Below are positions 8,482 to 17,127 of a DNA stretch of 64,000 nucleotides, one piece after another. The translations under genes were made by a program, and so were the position numbers. Under the pieces are notes generated by a model. That model saw only the letters and a list, made by a program, of their open reading frames with translations, made no database searches and was not told the origin of the DNA. Within the stretch, counting starts at the first letter, position 1. Each line of letters starts with the position of its first letter. Source of the stretch: a virus; the IMG/VR virus record IMGVR_UViG_3300025131_000013, positions 29,476 through 93,475 of that record. One strand, given 5' to 3'.

Positions 8482-9586
8482 AGCCCTAAAGGGATTAGCC
8501 GATATATTTGAGTCCGGTTGGACGGGTCTTGGCCCAAAGACTGAGGAGTTTGAAGAGGCTTTCTGCGAATATACCGGGGCTAAGTATGCGGTAGCTGTCA
8601 ACTCGTGTACAGCAGCCCTACACTTAGCCTTAATTTGCGCTGGATCAAGGGATGAAGAGACAGTCATATCAACTCCTATGACTTTTGTTTCGTCCAATGA
8701 GGCTATTAAGTATACCGGGGCATACGTTGATTTCGCAGACGTATGTTCTGAAACGCTTAGTATGGACCCCAAATCTTTACAAAAGATGTGCGAGGATCAA
8801 GGGCCACCGAAGGTTGTAGTTGTAGTCCACTATGGTGGCTCTCCGGCAGAAATTGATTCTTTTTCTAGTCTCCAAGATCAATACGGCTTCGAGATTGTAT
8901 GGGATTGCGCCCATGCTATGGGTGCTTCTCATAGGGATAGGAAGCTGGGATCTTTTGAGAAGTTTGCCTGCTTCTCTTTTCACGCGGTAAAGAATCTAGG
9001 GATTGGTGACGGAGGGATGATAGCGACGAATGATCAAGAGGTCTATGAGCGTCTCAAGCGTCTAAGATGGATGGGCGTTGATAGCTCGACTTACGAAAGA
9101 TCCTCAAACGGAAAGTATAAATGGTTGTATTCCGTAGATGAGTTGGGGTATAAGTATCACATGAACGATGTCATGGCTACGATTGCTTTGGCTCAGCTTA
9201 AGGATCTAGAGTGGCAAAACGAGAGGCGCAGGAATTTAGCCCTCCAATACCAGCATTTTCTCGTAGACCAATGGGCTTCTAATGGGGATCTGCAGATCGT
9301 TAATCCTTATAAGTCAGATAGGGAAAATGCCCAGCACCTGTTCGTTATACGGGTGAAGAAGGGGGCAAGGGACGGCTTACATAACTATTTGGCTAAAAGA
9401 GGGATCACTACCGGGGTCCATTATTACCCGAACCACCTATACAAGATGTTTTACGGGCAGTACCAGTGCCAGCAGGCTTGCTTGGCATTTGAGGAAATCC
9501 TTAGCCTACCGATGTATTGGCAGATGGAAACTGAGGAGCAGACTTATGTTTGCGAAGCAATTAAGTCCTATTTTAACGCTGTCTGA
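8444..9586 (+). CDS. DegT/DnrJ/EryC1-type sugar aminotransferase
   Basis: This 380-residue protein starts 38 bases inside the preceding gene, behind AGGTGG. It has the full pattern of PLP-dependent nucleotide-sugar aminotransferases: IPLFKPHVNPKA at the start, GWTGLGPKTEEFEEAF, the cofactor loop with NSCTAALHLAL, DCAHAMGA (Asp for the PLP ring nitrogen), and Lys183 in FSFHAVKNLGIGDGG as the Schiff-base lysine. Such enzymes transfer an amino group from glutamate to a keto-sugar bound to a nucleotide. Followed directly by an acetyltransferase, it suggests synthesis of an N-acetylated amino sugar. Confidence 0.85.
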   Translation: MQIPLFKPHVNPKALKGLADIFESGWTGLGPKTEEFEEAFCEYTGAKYAVAVNSCTAALHLALICAGSRDEETVISTPMTFVSSNEAIKYTGAYVDFADVCSETLSMDPKSLQKMCEDQGPPKVVVVVHYGGSPAEIDSFSSLQDQYGFEIVWDCAHAMGASHRDRKLGSFEKFACFSFHAVKNLGIGDGGMIATNDQEVYERLKRLRWMGVDSSTYERSSNGKYKWLYSVDELGYKYHMNDVMATIALAQLKDLEWQNERRRNLALQYQHFLVDQWASNGDLQIVNPYKSDRENAQHLFVIRVKKGARDGLHNYLAKRGITTGVHYYPNHLYKMFYGQYQCQQACLAFEEILSLPMYWQMETEEQTYVCEAIKSYFNAV

Positions 9587-10145
9587 TAAGATGGCGATTA
9601 AAAATCTTGTTCCAAAGGAGCAAGATAAGGTTCCTGTAACTCAACTTCGATGGATGATGGATCTGAGGAATAGGGATCAGGGCGTCCGGGATGCTCTAGG
9701 GATAGAGGGGCAACAGACTTGGGAAGAGCAATTGGCTTGGTACAAGGGTTTCATCTTCGACCATAAATCAGCTATTTATATGATTCACTACGGCAGTAAT
9801 TTTGCCGGATACTTGAACTTTACAGCTCTTGATCTAAAGGGAAGGCACACTGAGATAGGGATTAAGATGACTGAGGCCTACCGGGGACAGGGGATAGGGA
9901 GGCAAGCCTTCGAGTTCTGGTGTGATATGCTTACCAAATACTATAACCTGAATAAGCTCTACCTTTGGGTAAGGGAGCATAATTTACCCGCAATAGGCCT
10001 GTATGAGTCTATGGGTTTTGTTGAAACAGGGCGCCACAAGGCTCACTTTTATGATGATGAATCAGGTCATTGGAGCGATTATATCTTAATGTCTCTGTAC
10101 CATATTCTCTTTACGCCTTCAACTATAGAGAAGAAGGATGGTTGA
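9546..10145 (+). CDS. GNAT-family N-acetyltransferase
   Basis: The protein has 199 residues if it starts at the ATG at 9546, seven bases after GAGGAG. An alternative ATG at 9591 lies just after the aminotransferase stop but has a weak ribosome binding site. The acetyl-CoA loop is RGQGIG (113-118 from the first start), preceded by EIGIKMTEAY and followed by LYLWVREHNLPAIGLYESMGF, the classical GNAT motifs A and B. With the upstream aminotransferase it forms a pair like PseC/PseH or other sugar 4-amino/acetyl pairs. It is the last gene of the glycan cassette. Confidence 0.75.
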   Translation: MFAKQLSPILTLSDKMAIKNLVPKEQDKVPVTQLRWMMDLRNRDQGVRDALGIEGQQTWEEQLAWYKGFIFDHKSAIYMIHYGSNFAGYLNFTALDLKGRHTEIGIKMTEAYRGQGIGRQAFEFWCDMLTKYYNLNKLYLWVREHNLPAIGLYESMGFVETGRHKAHFYDDESGHWSDYILMSLYHILFTPSTIEKKDG

Positions 10146-10170
10146 TTCTATCCAAGGTTGTTGGTATAAG
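10142..10170 (+). promoter_or_regulatory. Candidate sigma70-type promoter before connector genes
   Basis: TTGATT (10142-10147) and TATAAG (10165-10170) are separated by exactly 17 bases in the gap between the glycan cassette and the first head-completion gene. Match to consensus is four of six and five of six. The position makes sense as a restart of structural gene transcription. No experimental support is visible. Confidence 0.4.
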
Positions 10171-10201
10171 TTAGCGACCGAACTATTTCAGGAGAAATGT
10201 G

Positions 10202-10834
10202 ATGCCCTACGCTGTAGCAAATGACGCCGCGTCTCTTGCTGGCCTACAGGCTGGTGATGTAACAGCGGCCCACGCAACCCTAGCAGACGATATCGTTGAC
10301 TCTCTGATGAATAGGGTGCCGGATGGTTTTAATCAAGTCACAGCTTCTGCGGAGTCACACACAGTGCGTATCGCTGGAACGCGTGAGCTTCTATTAAATC
10401 ATCATCCGGTGATTTCTATTACTACGGTGGTAGTGGACGCCAGGGCTTCTAATCCTACCACTCTAAATTCGGGTAACTATAGAGAGGAAAATGGAATCCT
10501 CAAGTTAGTTACCCCGGCTGCGGTGAACGCAGGGATAGAGTGGGTTTCTTCATGGCCAGTTGGAATCGAGCAAGTTGATGTCACCTACGAATACGGATAT
10601 TCGTCAACTCCTGCTCTGATAGTCCAACTGGCTAATATTATCGCCGGAGAGATTGGCAAGAAGGCTAATCAAGCAGCCAATCAGCCAGCCTCCGGAGCTT
10701 CAAAAGTCCGAATCGGAGACTTTGAGGAGCAGTATGCGTCCGGATCAATGGACGCTATTACTCAAATGCTTACTGAAACAGGCAAGGTAATCCTTGCTCA
10801 AGCGAACTTAATTTATCGGGAGTATCGCTACTGA
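10202..10834 (+). CDS. Head-tail connector (gp6-like adaptor) protein
   Basis: This 210-residue protein is taken from the ATG at 10202, seven bases after AGGAG; a GTG one codon earlier is also possible. It carries the N-terminal helical region (LADDIVDSLMNRV), a central beta hairpin with RELLLNHHPVISITTVVVDA, GNYREENGILKL and VDVTYEYGY, and C-terminal helices. This layout is typical of HK97 gp6-type and other head-completion proteins that bind below the portal. Gene order (connector, closure, gp10-like, terminator, tube) agrees. It is longer than the usual 100-120 residues of minimal gp6 proteins but similar to larger relatives. Confidence 0.65.
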   Translation: MPYAVANDAASLAGLQAGDVTAAHATLADDIVDSLMNRVPDGFNQVTASAESHTVRIAGTRELLLNHHPVISITTVVVDARASNPTTLNSGNYREENGILKLVTPAAVNAGIEWVSSWPVGIEQVDVTYEYGYSSTPALIVQLANIIAGEIGKKANQAANQPASGASKVRIGDFEEQYASGSMDAITQMLTETGKVILAQANLIYREYRY

Positions 10835-11199
10835 TGGCTATCCAGATCCCGACAATATATCTGAATCGGATAGCAACAATTACACGACCTGCCGATCCTT
10901 CAACTGCTGATGCTTCTGGTGTGATCGGAGCACACACTACTGTTTCATTAGTTGCTAAGATAAGGATCTACCAGAACGATGATTATGGAGGTCGGACTGG
11001 TAAGATTGAAGAACAGGGTGTTGTAGCCGCTTCCTCGCATAAGGCGGTAGTTGGTGCGAACGAGGATGTATTAGCTGGAGATACGCTGGTAGATAATGCT
11101 ACAAGTGAGTCCTTTTCAATTAACCTAGTAGATAGTCAGCCAGCAGGATACGTAGGCTCTCATAAAGAGATTTGGCTGACTTCGTCAGAGTATAAGTAA
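10834..11199 (+). CDS. Head closure / head-tail joining protein
   Basis: The protein has 121 residues, and its ATG overlaps the previous stop by one base. It is beta-rich, with short strands such as RIATITRP and EIWLTSSEYK. Position two in the connector order is normally the stopper (SPP1 gp16 or HK97 gp7-like), which seals the head before tail joining. Sequence alone gives only weak similarity, so the call rests mainly on size, predicted fold and gene order. Confidence 0.5.
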   Translation: MAIQIPTIYLNRIATITRPADPSTADASGVIGAHTTVSLVAKIRIYQNDDYGGRTGKIEEQGVVAASSHKAVVGANEDVLAGDTLVDNATSESFSINLVDSQPAGYVGSHKEIWLTSSEYK

Positions 11200-11642
11200 T
11201 GGCTTCTAACAGACACATCTTTAGTGTAAGGTGGATAGGCATACCTAGCGCAATTATTAGCTTCCAGAATGAATTTAACGCAATTATTCGTGAAGCTAGG
11301 ACAGTTGTGAAGAATACAGCTAACCGGACAGCTAGGAAGTCAGCTACTGCTCTTAGGCGAGGCAGGTATAAGGCGTATCAGTCAGGGAGACTTGCTAGTG
11401 CCCACTCGGTTGCTGAAATGATGAATACAAATACGATAAAGACATATAGGGTTGCTAACACCTCAGACTACGCTCTGTTTATTCATAACGGGACCAAAAG
11501 GATGGCTGGTAGGCCGTGGCTCCGAGGAACGCTGAACGGAGAAATACCTAAGTTTACTAAGGATATCAGGGCTGTGGTTGCTCGTAAGAAGACAGTTGAG
11601 GTTGGGTCAGCACCTTCGTTATCCTTTACGGCTGGAAGGTAA
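11199..11642 (+). CDS. HK97 gp10-like neck protein
   Basis: The 147-residue protein shares one base with the previous stop. It contains a basic helix (TVVKNTANRTARKSATALRR), then RGRYKAYQSGRLASAHS and a strand pair around YALFIHNGTKRMAGRPWL, followed by a C-terminal helix. The FIHNGTKRMAGRPWLR type motif is a hallmark of the HK97 gp10-like family found between stopper and tail terminator. The protein is thought to take part in the neck or tail completion. Confidence 0.7.
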   Translation: MASNRHIFSVRWIGIPSAIISFQNEFNAIIREARTVVKNTANRTARKSATALRRGRYKAYQSGRLASAHSVAEMMNTNTIKTYRVANTSDYALFIHNGTKRMAGRPWLRGTLNGEIPKFTKDIRAVVARKKTVEVGSAPSLSFTAGR

Positions 11643-11645
11643 GAG

Positions 11646-12080
11646 ATGCCAGCAATTGCCCAAGATGATTATTTAATACAAGCCGCAATAGCCTATCTTC
11701 TGGCTGATGCGGATGTTTCTGGTATAGTAGGAACGGATGTATACCAGAAAGATACGGAACTCGTTGGGGTAACACCACCTTACGTGACCGTGGGATTCGA
11801 TTTTGAATCCAAAGTTTTAGGAATCTCGTCAAATAGGGGAACTTTCACGGTGATATGCTGGTATGCGGATAGTCCGTCTACCAACATCACACTACTCCGT
11901 CAACTGGCAGCAGAGGTTCGTAGGTTGTTCGACGTAGAGCACGCAGTTTCCTCCATTTTATCATATAAGAGCGGCCTCAAACTGCGCTACTCATCTCTAC
12001 GTGACTCTCCAGTCTTAGTCGATACAACCGACAACCTGTATTGGTGTCCAGCTGAGTTTGACGCTATTCTAGACACCTAA
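11646..12080 (+). CDS. Tail terminator-like protein
   Basis: The protein has 144 residues. It follows the gp10-like gene by three bases and precedes the tail tube gene, the standard place of the tail terminator (lambda gpU-like). Features fit: an N-terminal helix (DDYLIQAAIAYLLADA), a strand with VTPPYVTVGFDF, TFTVICWYADSP, then a helix (NITLLRQLAAEVRRLF) and final strands. Terminators end tail polymerisation and form the joining surface to the head. The assignment is by position and predicted alpha/beta pattern. Confidence 0.55.
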   Translation: MPAIAQDDYLIQAAIAYLLADADVSGIVGTDVYQKDTELVGVTPPYVTVGFDFESKVLGISSNRGTFTVICWYADSPSTNITLLRQLAAEVRRLFDVEHAVSSILSYKSGLKLRYSSLRDSPVLVDTTDNLYWCPAEFDAILDT

Positions 12081-12100
12081 CTACGAAAGGAGGTGGAAAA

Positions 12101-12592
12101 TTGGCTGTTCAGTTCGGTATTGCTACGATGAAGATGACGCCGCAGACTGCGGGCGGATCTCCTGACTCTAATGTAGGTCCGATCACCATGGGAATTCTTC
12201 AGAATGTGTCGTTGGACTTCTCGTTCGACTTTGCACAGCTATACGGTGGTTCTGGAGTGTTCCCGGTAGATGTTCGCGTCCATACAGGTTCTATTAACGG
12301 TCAGGCTGAAGAAGCTGAGATGACCGGCATCTTCTTCGCTTTATTGACTGGCGGGACTCAATCGAACGCAACGGTGACATTCACGAATACTACTCAGCCA
12401 ACGGAGTGGCAGCTTGAGTTGGAATTGGCTACGGATAGTTCGGATATGAACTTTACGTTGAATGCTTGCCGTTCTTCGTCGTTCAATGTCCCGTTCGCCC
12501 GTGATAGTCATGTTATTACCGGATTTCAGTTCCAGGCTTTTGCCGATAATAGCGGTAATATCGGAACACTTGTGATAGATGATCCAAGCTAA
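12101..12592 (+). CDS. Major tail tube protein
   Basis: This 163-residue protein starts with TTG eight bases after a near-perfect AAAGGAGGT (12086 onward), which points to strong expression. It is almost entirely beta-rich: an early MKMTPQTAGG loop, VSLDFSFDFAQLYGG, FPVDVRVHTGSINGQAEEAEM and long strands to the end. This is the tube-protein pattern (gpV/TP901 Mtp type), and the place just before the tail chaperones is right. A hairpin (12620-12647) follows, as expected for an abundant transcript. The TTG start of such a gene is unusual. Confidence 0.65.
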   Translation: MAVQFGIATMKMTPQTAGGSPDSNVGPITMGILQNVSLDFSFDFAQLYGGSGVFPVDVRVHTGSINGQAEEAEMTGIFFALLTGGTQSNATVTFTNTTQPTEWQLELELATDSSDMNFTLNACRSSSFNVPFARDSHVITGFQFQAFADNSGNIGTLVIDDPS

Positions 12593-12619
12593 GTAGTTAA
12601 GAACACCCAACAGGCCTGT

Positions 12620-12647
12620 AGGGTGGCGGCGCTTGGGTCGTCACCCT
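12620..12647 (+). terminator. Hairpin after tail tube gene
   Basis: Arms at 12620-12628 and 12639-12647 (AGGGTGGCG with CGTCACCCT, one wobble) enclose a ten-base loop. An alternative pairing of ACCCAA (12605) with TTGGGT (12633) overlaps it. There is no T-run, so partial termination or mRNA end protection is more likely than full termination. Confidence 0.4.
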
Positions 12648-12669
12648 CCTTTACTACGGAGTAGTCAAG

Positions 12670-13182
12670 ATGAATGCACCAATAAAGAAGCATAAGAGTA
12701 AGAAGAAACGCCGTCCAGAGACACCTCTTGAACCTGAAGCCGTAAAGGAAGTGGAGGATGAAGAGGAAGCTGGTGTGTTTGAGGAAGAGGATGAACTCTC
12801 TGTTTTGGAAATAGCCTCTGATCTTGATGGCACTCCACGGCCAGATGAGAACTTTGTTCTTAAGATCAATGGTAAGGACTACAAACTCGTTCCTGCTACC
12901 TTACGAGACATCCCGAAGTTGGGTGGTCTCGTTCAGTCGATTACTGCCTCGGCTGAGGATGAAGATGAGATGTCTTTCTTCTCTGAAGAGAAAGTCAATC
13001 TCGTTGCTGAACTAATTCTACTTTCCCTCTCGAAAAAAGATCGCAAGAAGGTCACAATAGACGACATTCTTGATTCTTGTCAGTTTGCAGACTTTCCGTT
13101 GGCGCTTCAGGCTTGTCTAAGTCTGAATGATTTTTTAAGAAGGATGGGTCAAGTCAAGAGGACGATGGAGAGCCTGGTCTAG
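12670..13182 (+). CDS. Tail assembly chaperone (G-like, zero-frame product)
   Basis: This 170-residue protein has a strongly charged N-terminus (Lys-rich then Glu/Asp-rich, residues 1-45). It is followed by a compact alpha/beta domain with NFVLKINGKDYKLVPATLRD and a helical C-terminus. This is the usual layout of the shorter tail chaperone (lambda gpG-like) encoded between tube and tape measure. These proteins coat the tape measure during tail assembly and are absent from virions. Near its end (13131-13137) lies T_TTT_TTA, where a fraction of ribosomes can enter the -1 frame. Confidence 0.65.
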   Translation: MNAPIKKHKSKKKRRPETPLEPEAVKEVEDEEEAGVFEEEDELSVLEIASDLDGTPRPDENFVLKINGKDYKLVPATLRDIPKLGGLVQSITASAEDEDEMSFFSEEKVNLVAELILLSLSKKDRKKVTIDDILDSCQFADFPLALQACLSLNDFLRRMGQVKRTMESLV

Positions 13183-13670
13183 TCGATCCTTATCATATAG
13201 CTATGACAATGTATGTGTTCTGTAGCGAATGTGGCTGGAAGCCAAAAGACTTCTTTGACTTAACTCGCAGGCAAATGAATGCCCTTATGAAGGGGCGAGA
13301 GAAATGGTTCAGACAAAAAGCGAAGGCAGAGGAAGATGCTGAGAAGGGCATCAAGCCTAGAGAACCTGTAAAAGGCGGTAACTATCGAACCAGAGCGGAA
13401 AATATCCACTATAATAAGGAGGCAGGAAACGCTTCGATTGTCGGTGGTAGCGAGATTAGTAAAGCGATAGAGGTTGCCGGCGATAAGGGCAAGATATCAG
13501 TTAGCTCCACCGGGGGAATGTTTGAAGGTCTTTCTAAGGCAGGCGGGATGGATACGAAGGTCTGGAGAGGCGGGGTCAAGAGGAAGGATCGACCCAAGAG
13601 TCAGAAGGAAAAGATAGCAGCAATCAAACGGGAAATGGCTCATAACGAAAAGCACTACGGGATAGACTAA
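12670..13670 (+). CDS. Tail assembly chaperone fusion (GT-like, -1 frameshift product)
   Basis: After codon 156 (TTA, 13135-13137) a -1 slip continues in the overlapping frame (AAG at 13137 onward) to a stop at 13668-13670, giving 333 residues. That frame is open only from base 13131, immediately after an in-frame TGA at 13128-13130. It therefore has no independent upstream start before 13203. The added part contains YHIAMTMYVFCSECGWKPKDF and RRQMNALM, typical of the second chaperone domain, which begins with a helix and a W-x-P turn. The tape measure starts one base later. A separate product from the ATG at 13203 is possible but less likely. Confidence 0.7.
13131..13137 (+). promoter_or_regulatory. 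Programmed -1 frameshift slippery site
   Basis: The heptamer T_TTT_TTA is in the correct phase relative to the zero frame (GAT TTT TTA AGA). It is preceded in the -1 frame by a stop at 13128-13130. The zero-frame stop follows 45 bases later (13180-13182). The site lies at the conserved place between tube and tape measure genes. Confidence 0.8.
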
Positions 13671-13671
13671 G

Positions 13672-16600
13672 ATGCCATCTAAAGTAGCCTCAATATTTGC
13701 CGACATCGGCGTTGTTTTAGGGGGATTCAATAGAGGAATGCAGGCCATCAAGTCCTCATTCCTTACCCTTAATAATGTTGCTGGTGATTCAGAGGCAATT
13801 CTGCGTCAAGCGGGATTTGCTTTAACAGCTGTTAGTGTTGCCGCTGCTGCACTAGGCAGAGTAACTATAAAGACATTCGTTGAGTTCGAGCAGTCCATAG
13901 CGAACGTAGCGAGTGTCCTGGATGGCATGGATAGTGATTTTGAGGCGTTAGAAAGTGCCGCCAGAAAAGCAGCTATCCAGACTATTTTTACGGCTAACCA
14001 AGCCGCAGATGCTATGTATGTTCTTGGTTCTGCCGGTCTTGAGACGGGTGAGATCTTCTCAGCCCTTGAGCCTATTCTCGCTCTTGCTGCCGCTACTCAA
14101 GCTGAGATCGCTGATTCCGCTCGACTAGTGGTATCGGCGATGGTTGCTTTCCAGATCCCGTTCTCGGATACCGCTAGAGCAGCCAACGCATTTGCCGCGG
14201 CAATCGCGAATTCTCAGGCTACTATGGATAGGTTGACGAACTCAATGAAGTTTGTCGCCCCGGTAGCCAGAGCCGCAGGAATCTCGTTTGAGCAGACTAC
14301 GGCGGCACTCTCCCAGTTACTCGACGCAGGCATCTCTGCTTCGACTGCTGGCGTCTACCTCCGTGGTATTATGCTGAGTCTTCAGAATCCTACTATGAGG
14401 GCTAGAGGCGCAATTCGATCTCTTGGGCTCAGCATGGAGGATGTTTCACCTCAGGTGAATGATCTGGCTCAGATTATCCAGAACCTTGAAAGCGTCCAAG
14501 CGGGTGCCGTAGATAAGGGTGATGAGCTAGCGGACATCTTCGGTAGACGTTATACCACCGCAATGCAGGTCTTGATCCGGCTAGGATCTACTGCTCTTAG
14601 GGACTTTGAGGCCGGGATTACTGGGACCAATAAGGCTTTCGATCTTCAGATGGTCCAGATTACGACCGTCAAGGGTGGCTGGTTACTCCTTAAGTCAGTC
14701 CTTCAGGATTTAGCTATTGGGCTCGGCAAGGTTCTCCTGCCGGCTCTTGACTTTGTTACTAAGTCATTGAGAGGGATGTTCCTACTCATCAACGAAGCGT
14801 TCAATGCCTTGCCTCCGATCCTTCAGAAAGCAGTGGTAGGGTTCGGTGCTCTAGCTACGGTCCTGATAGCAGTCCTTGGCCCACTGGCTTTATTTGTAGG
14901 ATTCTTGCCTAAGATGGCGTTAGGTATAGGCCTGATTGCGGGCACTATAGCATCGAGTATTGCCCCGTTTATAGCTTGGGCGGGAGCTATAGGATTGGCG
15001 GTGACCGCTATCGCAGGGGCTACAGCTGCTTTCATGGCCTTCCGAAAAGGTTCTGAATCCGGAATCAAGCGTCCTGTTGAAGAGACTATGTCTGTCCTTC
15101 GGGCCTTTGAGCAGAGGGTAGACCGGACTAACTTCTTGCTGGACGAGTATGCGCAGGGTGGAGAAAAGGCAGCCCATGCCGCTGGTGAGCTAGGAAGAAT
15201 GTTTGTTGGCGTGGAGATGTCTACTACGGCAATGGGTAAAGCCCTTACTGTAAATACGGTTGCTATTCGCGAGCAGATCCAAGCAGAGAGAGAATTAATA
15301 GACATCAAACGCCAATCTCTAGCTACCGATCTACTGACTAATATAGATCAGGAGGTCAAGAAAAGAGATGAATTAATAGAGAGAGTAAGGATATCAGAGA
15401 GAGTCTACGAGGGCTCATTAAGAGTTGCTCGCGGCATGGTGGCGATCGGTAACCAGTCTGCGGCAGCCACCAAGAAACAAAATGATCGCCTTTCAGCAGC
15501 TACAAGGACTAGGGAAGCTGACGTAAATGCTCTTGAAGCTCAAGAGAAGGCTTTGTCTAATACTATAGCTCAATTTGTTAGGGCTGAGTTAGGTATTACT
15601 TCTGGTGAGATTTCTCTTGAAGAGTTTACGGCTGCGGTTGTCGCCGCACGACCTGCTCTTGCCGCTCTTGCCCCGGAATTGTATAAGATTTTCCAGCAGA
15701 ATCAGAAATTGAACAAATCAGGCGGGGGATCTACTCAGCGAGATAGGGCTGAACGCCTTAAGGCTGAGACGGATATCCAGAAAGCCCGGTTTGGAGCAGT
15801 TGCGGCAGCTAACGCCTTGATCCAGGATGAGCTTGAGAGGGCGTTGGCAGCTAATAACCTTGCTTTGGACAAAGCCCTTGCGGACGCTGAGAAGAGGGGC
15901 AAGGAAGTAGCAGTCTCTCTAGGAGAGACTATTGGATTAGCCCACGAAGGGCGTTTGGCTGAGAATGCCTTTAAGCGAAAGGATGCGGCCGACAAGAAAG
16001 CGCGTGACGCAGCAGAAAAGAGGGCGATAGCTTCAGCTGAACGCATAGCTAGGGTCAGAAATCAGTTCGAGCAGCAGTCAAATGCCGCTATCGCTGTATC
16101 CAGAGCCAATATGATTGCGGATATTGATCAGCGTGAGATGGCTCAGCTCAAGGCTAGATTTGCTAATCAGATAGTAGCTATTAAAAGATTTGTGGATGAG
16201 AATGCTGAACTGAGTGTTGAAGGTAAGAGGCTGGCCAACCTTAGAATCTTAACTCTTGAGCAAGAGCTCATCTTCAAAGAAGATGAGCTTAGGGTTAAAC
16301 AGGCTGAGCGTAGGGAGGATGAGAGGAAAGCAGAAGTCAAGAGATTGAAGAAAGAAAGAGATAAGGCTCTGTCTGAGGATAATCAGTTACAGGAAACGAT
16401 GGCCGTAATTGATGGGATCCTGGGAGATTTCAGTAGGGATATTCAGGATATAGTCTTGGACGGTCTGTTCGGTGGAAATAAGGAAGTAGACCGAAGAACC
16501 AGAGATAGACTGCAAGATCTGGATGAGTTCCATCGCCAGCAGAAGGCAAGATTAGCTGGAAATTCCTCGGCTCTCATGGCTCTTGAAAGAGATGTGGCAG

Positions 16601-17127
16601 AGCAGAGAAGAAGGATTCAGCAGGACGCAAACGAGCAGATAGGGTCGGCCTGGACTAAATTATGGGAAGGCCTCAAGAGATCCTTCATACGGAATATCCT
16701 ACAGTCGATGGAGCGTAGTCTACGTGAGTTCATCAAGAGAGCAATCTTAAGGCTGGCTGCTCTCAGGCTAGGAGAGGCTGCGGCGCGTAAGGAGGGTGGC
16801 GGGATGCTTACCTTCCTGAAGGTATTGGGGACGTTCGCTTCAATAGCGTCCGGCAATCCGTTGCCTGCTCTAGCTGCTGGATCTATCGATCAAGTAGTAG
16901 GAGGAGGTGGTGGTGGTGCCGGACCTGGGACGCATCGTAGTCCTGATTCAGTTCCATTTGCTGGCAAACCAGCTTTAGGCAGAGGTGAAGGCATTACGGT
17001 AGTGATCAATAATGATGGTCTTATGAGAGGTGCTCTTGTTATGGCAGACGATCCAGAGATTATGGATCGAGTTGTCAGGAATACGCTTGAGCCGGCCATC
17101 GCTAGAATTCAATCAGAGAACTTGTAA
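13672..17127 (+). CDS. Tail tape measure protein (TP901 family)
   Basis: The protein has 1151 residues. Residues about 75-240 match the TP901-type tape measure core: FEQSIANVASVLDGMDSDF, AADAMYVLGSAGLETGEIF, ARAAGISFEQTTAALSQLLD and STAGVYLRGIMLSLQ. A long hydrophobic region with several possible membrane segments lies at about 387-458. Long charged coiled-coil stretches (about 510-560 and 690-1000) and a glycine-rich end follow. Length of this protein sets tail length; 1151 residues would correspond to a tail in the 150-nm range by the usual rule of about 1.5 angstroms per residue. The membrane segments could insert in the host inner membrane at DNA entry. Confidence 0.9.
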   Translation: MPSKVASIFADIGVVLGGFNRGMQAIKSSFLTLNNVAGDSEAILRQAGFALTAVSVAAAALGRVTIKTFVEFEQSIANVASVLDGMDSDFEALESAARKAAIQTIFTANQAADAMYVLGSAGLETGEIFSALEPILALAAATQAEIADSARLVVSAMVAFQIPFSDTARAANAFAAAIANSQATMDRLTNSMKFVAPVARAAGISFEQTTAALSQLLDAGISASTAGVYLRGIMLSLQNPTMRARGAIRSLGLSMEDVSPQVNDLAQIIQNLESVQAGAVDKGDELADIFGRRYTTAMQVLIRLGSTALRDFEAGITGTNKAFDLQMVQITTVKGGWLLLKSVLQDLAIGLGKVLLPALDFVTKSLRGMFLLINEAFNALPPILQKAVVGFGALATVLIAVLGPLALFVGFLPKMALGIGLIAGTIASSIAPFIAWAGAIGLAVTAIAGATAAFMAFRKGSESGIKRPVEETMSVLRAFEQRVDRTNFLLDEYAQGGEKAAHAAGELGRMFVGVEMSTTAMGKALTVNTVAIREQIQAERELIDIKRQSLATDLLTNIDQEVKKRDELIERVRISERVYEGSLRVARGMVAIGNQSAAATKKQNDRLSAATRTREADVNALEAQEKALSNTIAQFVRAELGITSGEISLEEFTAAVVAARPALAALAPELYKIFQQNQKLNKSGGGSTQRDRAERLKAETDIQKARFGAVAAANALIQDELERALAANNLALDKALADAEKRGKEVAVSLGETIGLAHEGRLAENAFKRKDAADKKARDAAEKRAIASAERIARVRNQFEQQSNAAIAVSRANMIADIDQREMAQLKARFANQIVAIKRFVDENAELSVEGKRLANLRILTLEQELIFKEDELRVKQAERREDERKAEVKRLKKERDKALSEDNQLQETMAVIDGILGDFSRDIQDIVLDGLFGGNKEVDRRTRDRLQDLDEFHRQQKARLAGNSSALMALERDVAEQRRRIQQDANEQIGSAWTKLWEGLKRSFIRNILQSMERSLREFIKRAILRLAALRLGEAAARKEGGGMLTFLKVLGTFASIASGNPLPALAAGSIDQVVGGGGGGAGPGTHRSPDSVPFAGKPALGRGEGITVVINNDGLMRGALVMADDPEIMDRVVRNTLEPAIARIQSENL

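Noticed and set aside
13203-13670. Stand-alone gene starting at ATG 13203
   Set aside because: There is no good ribosome binding site before it, and the frame continues upstream to the slippery site. The frameshift fusion explains it better, although internal initiation cannot be excluded.
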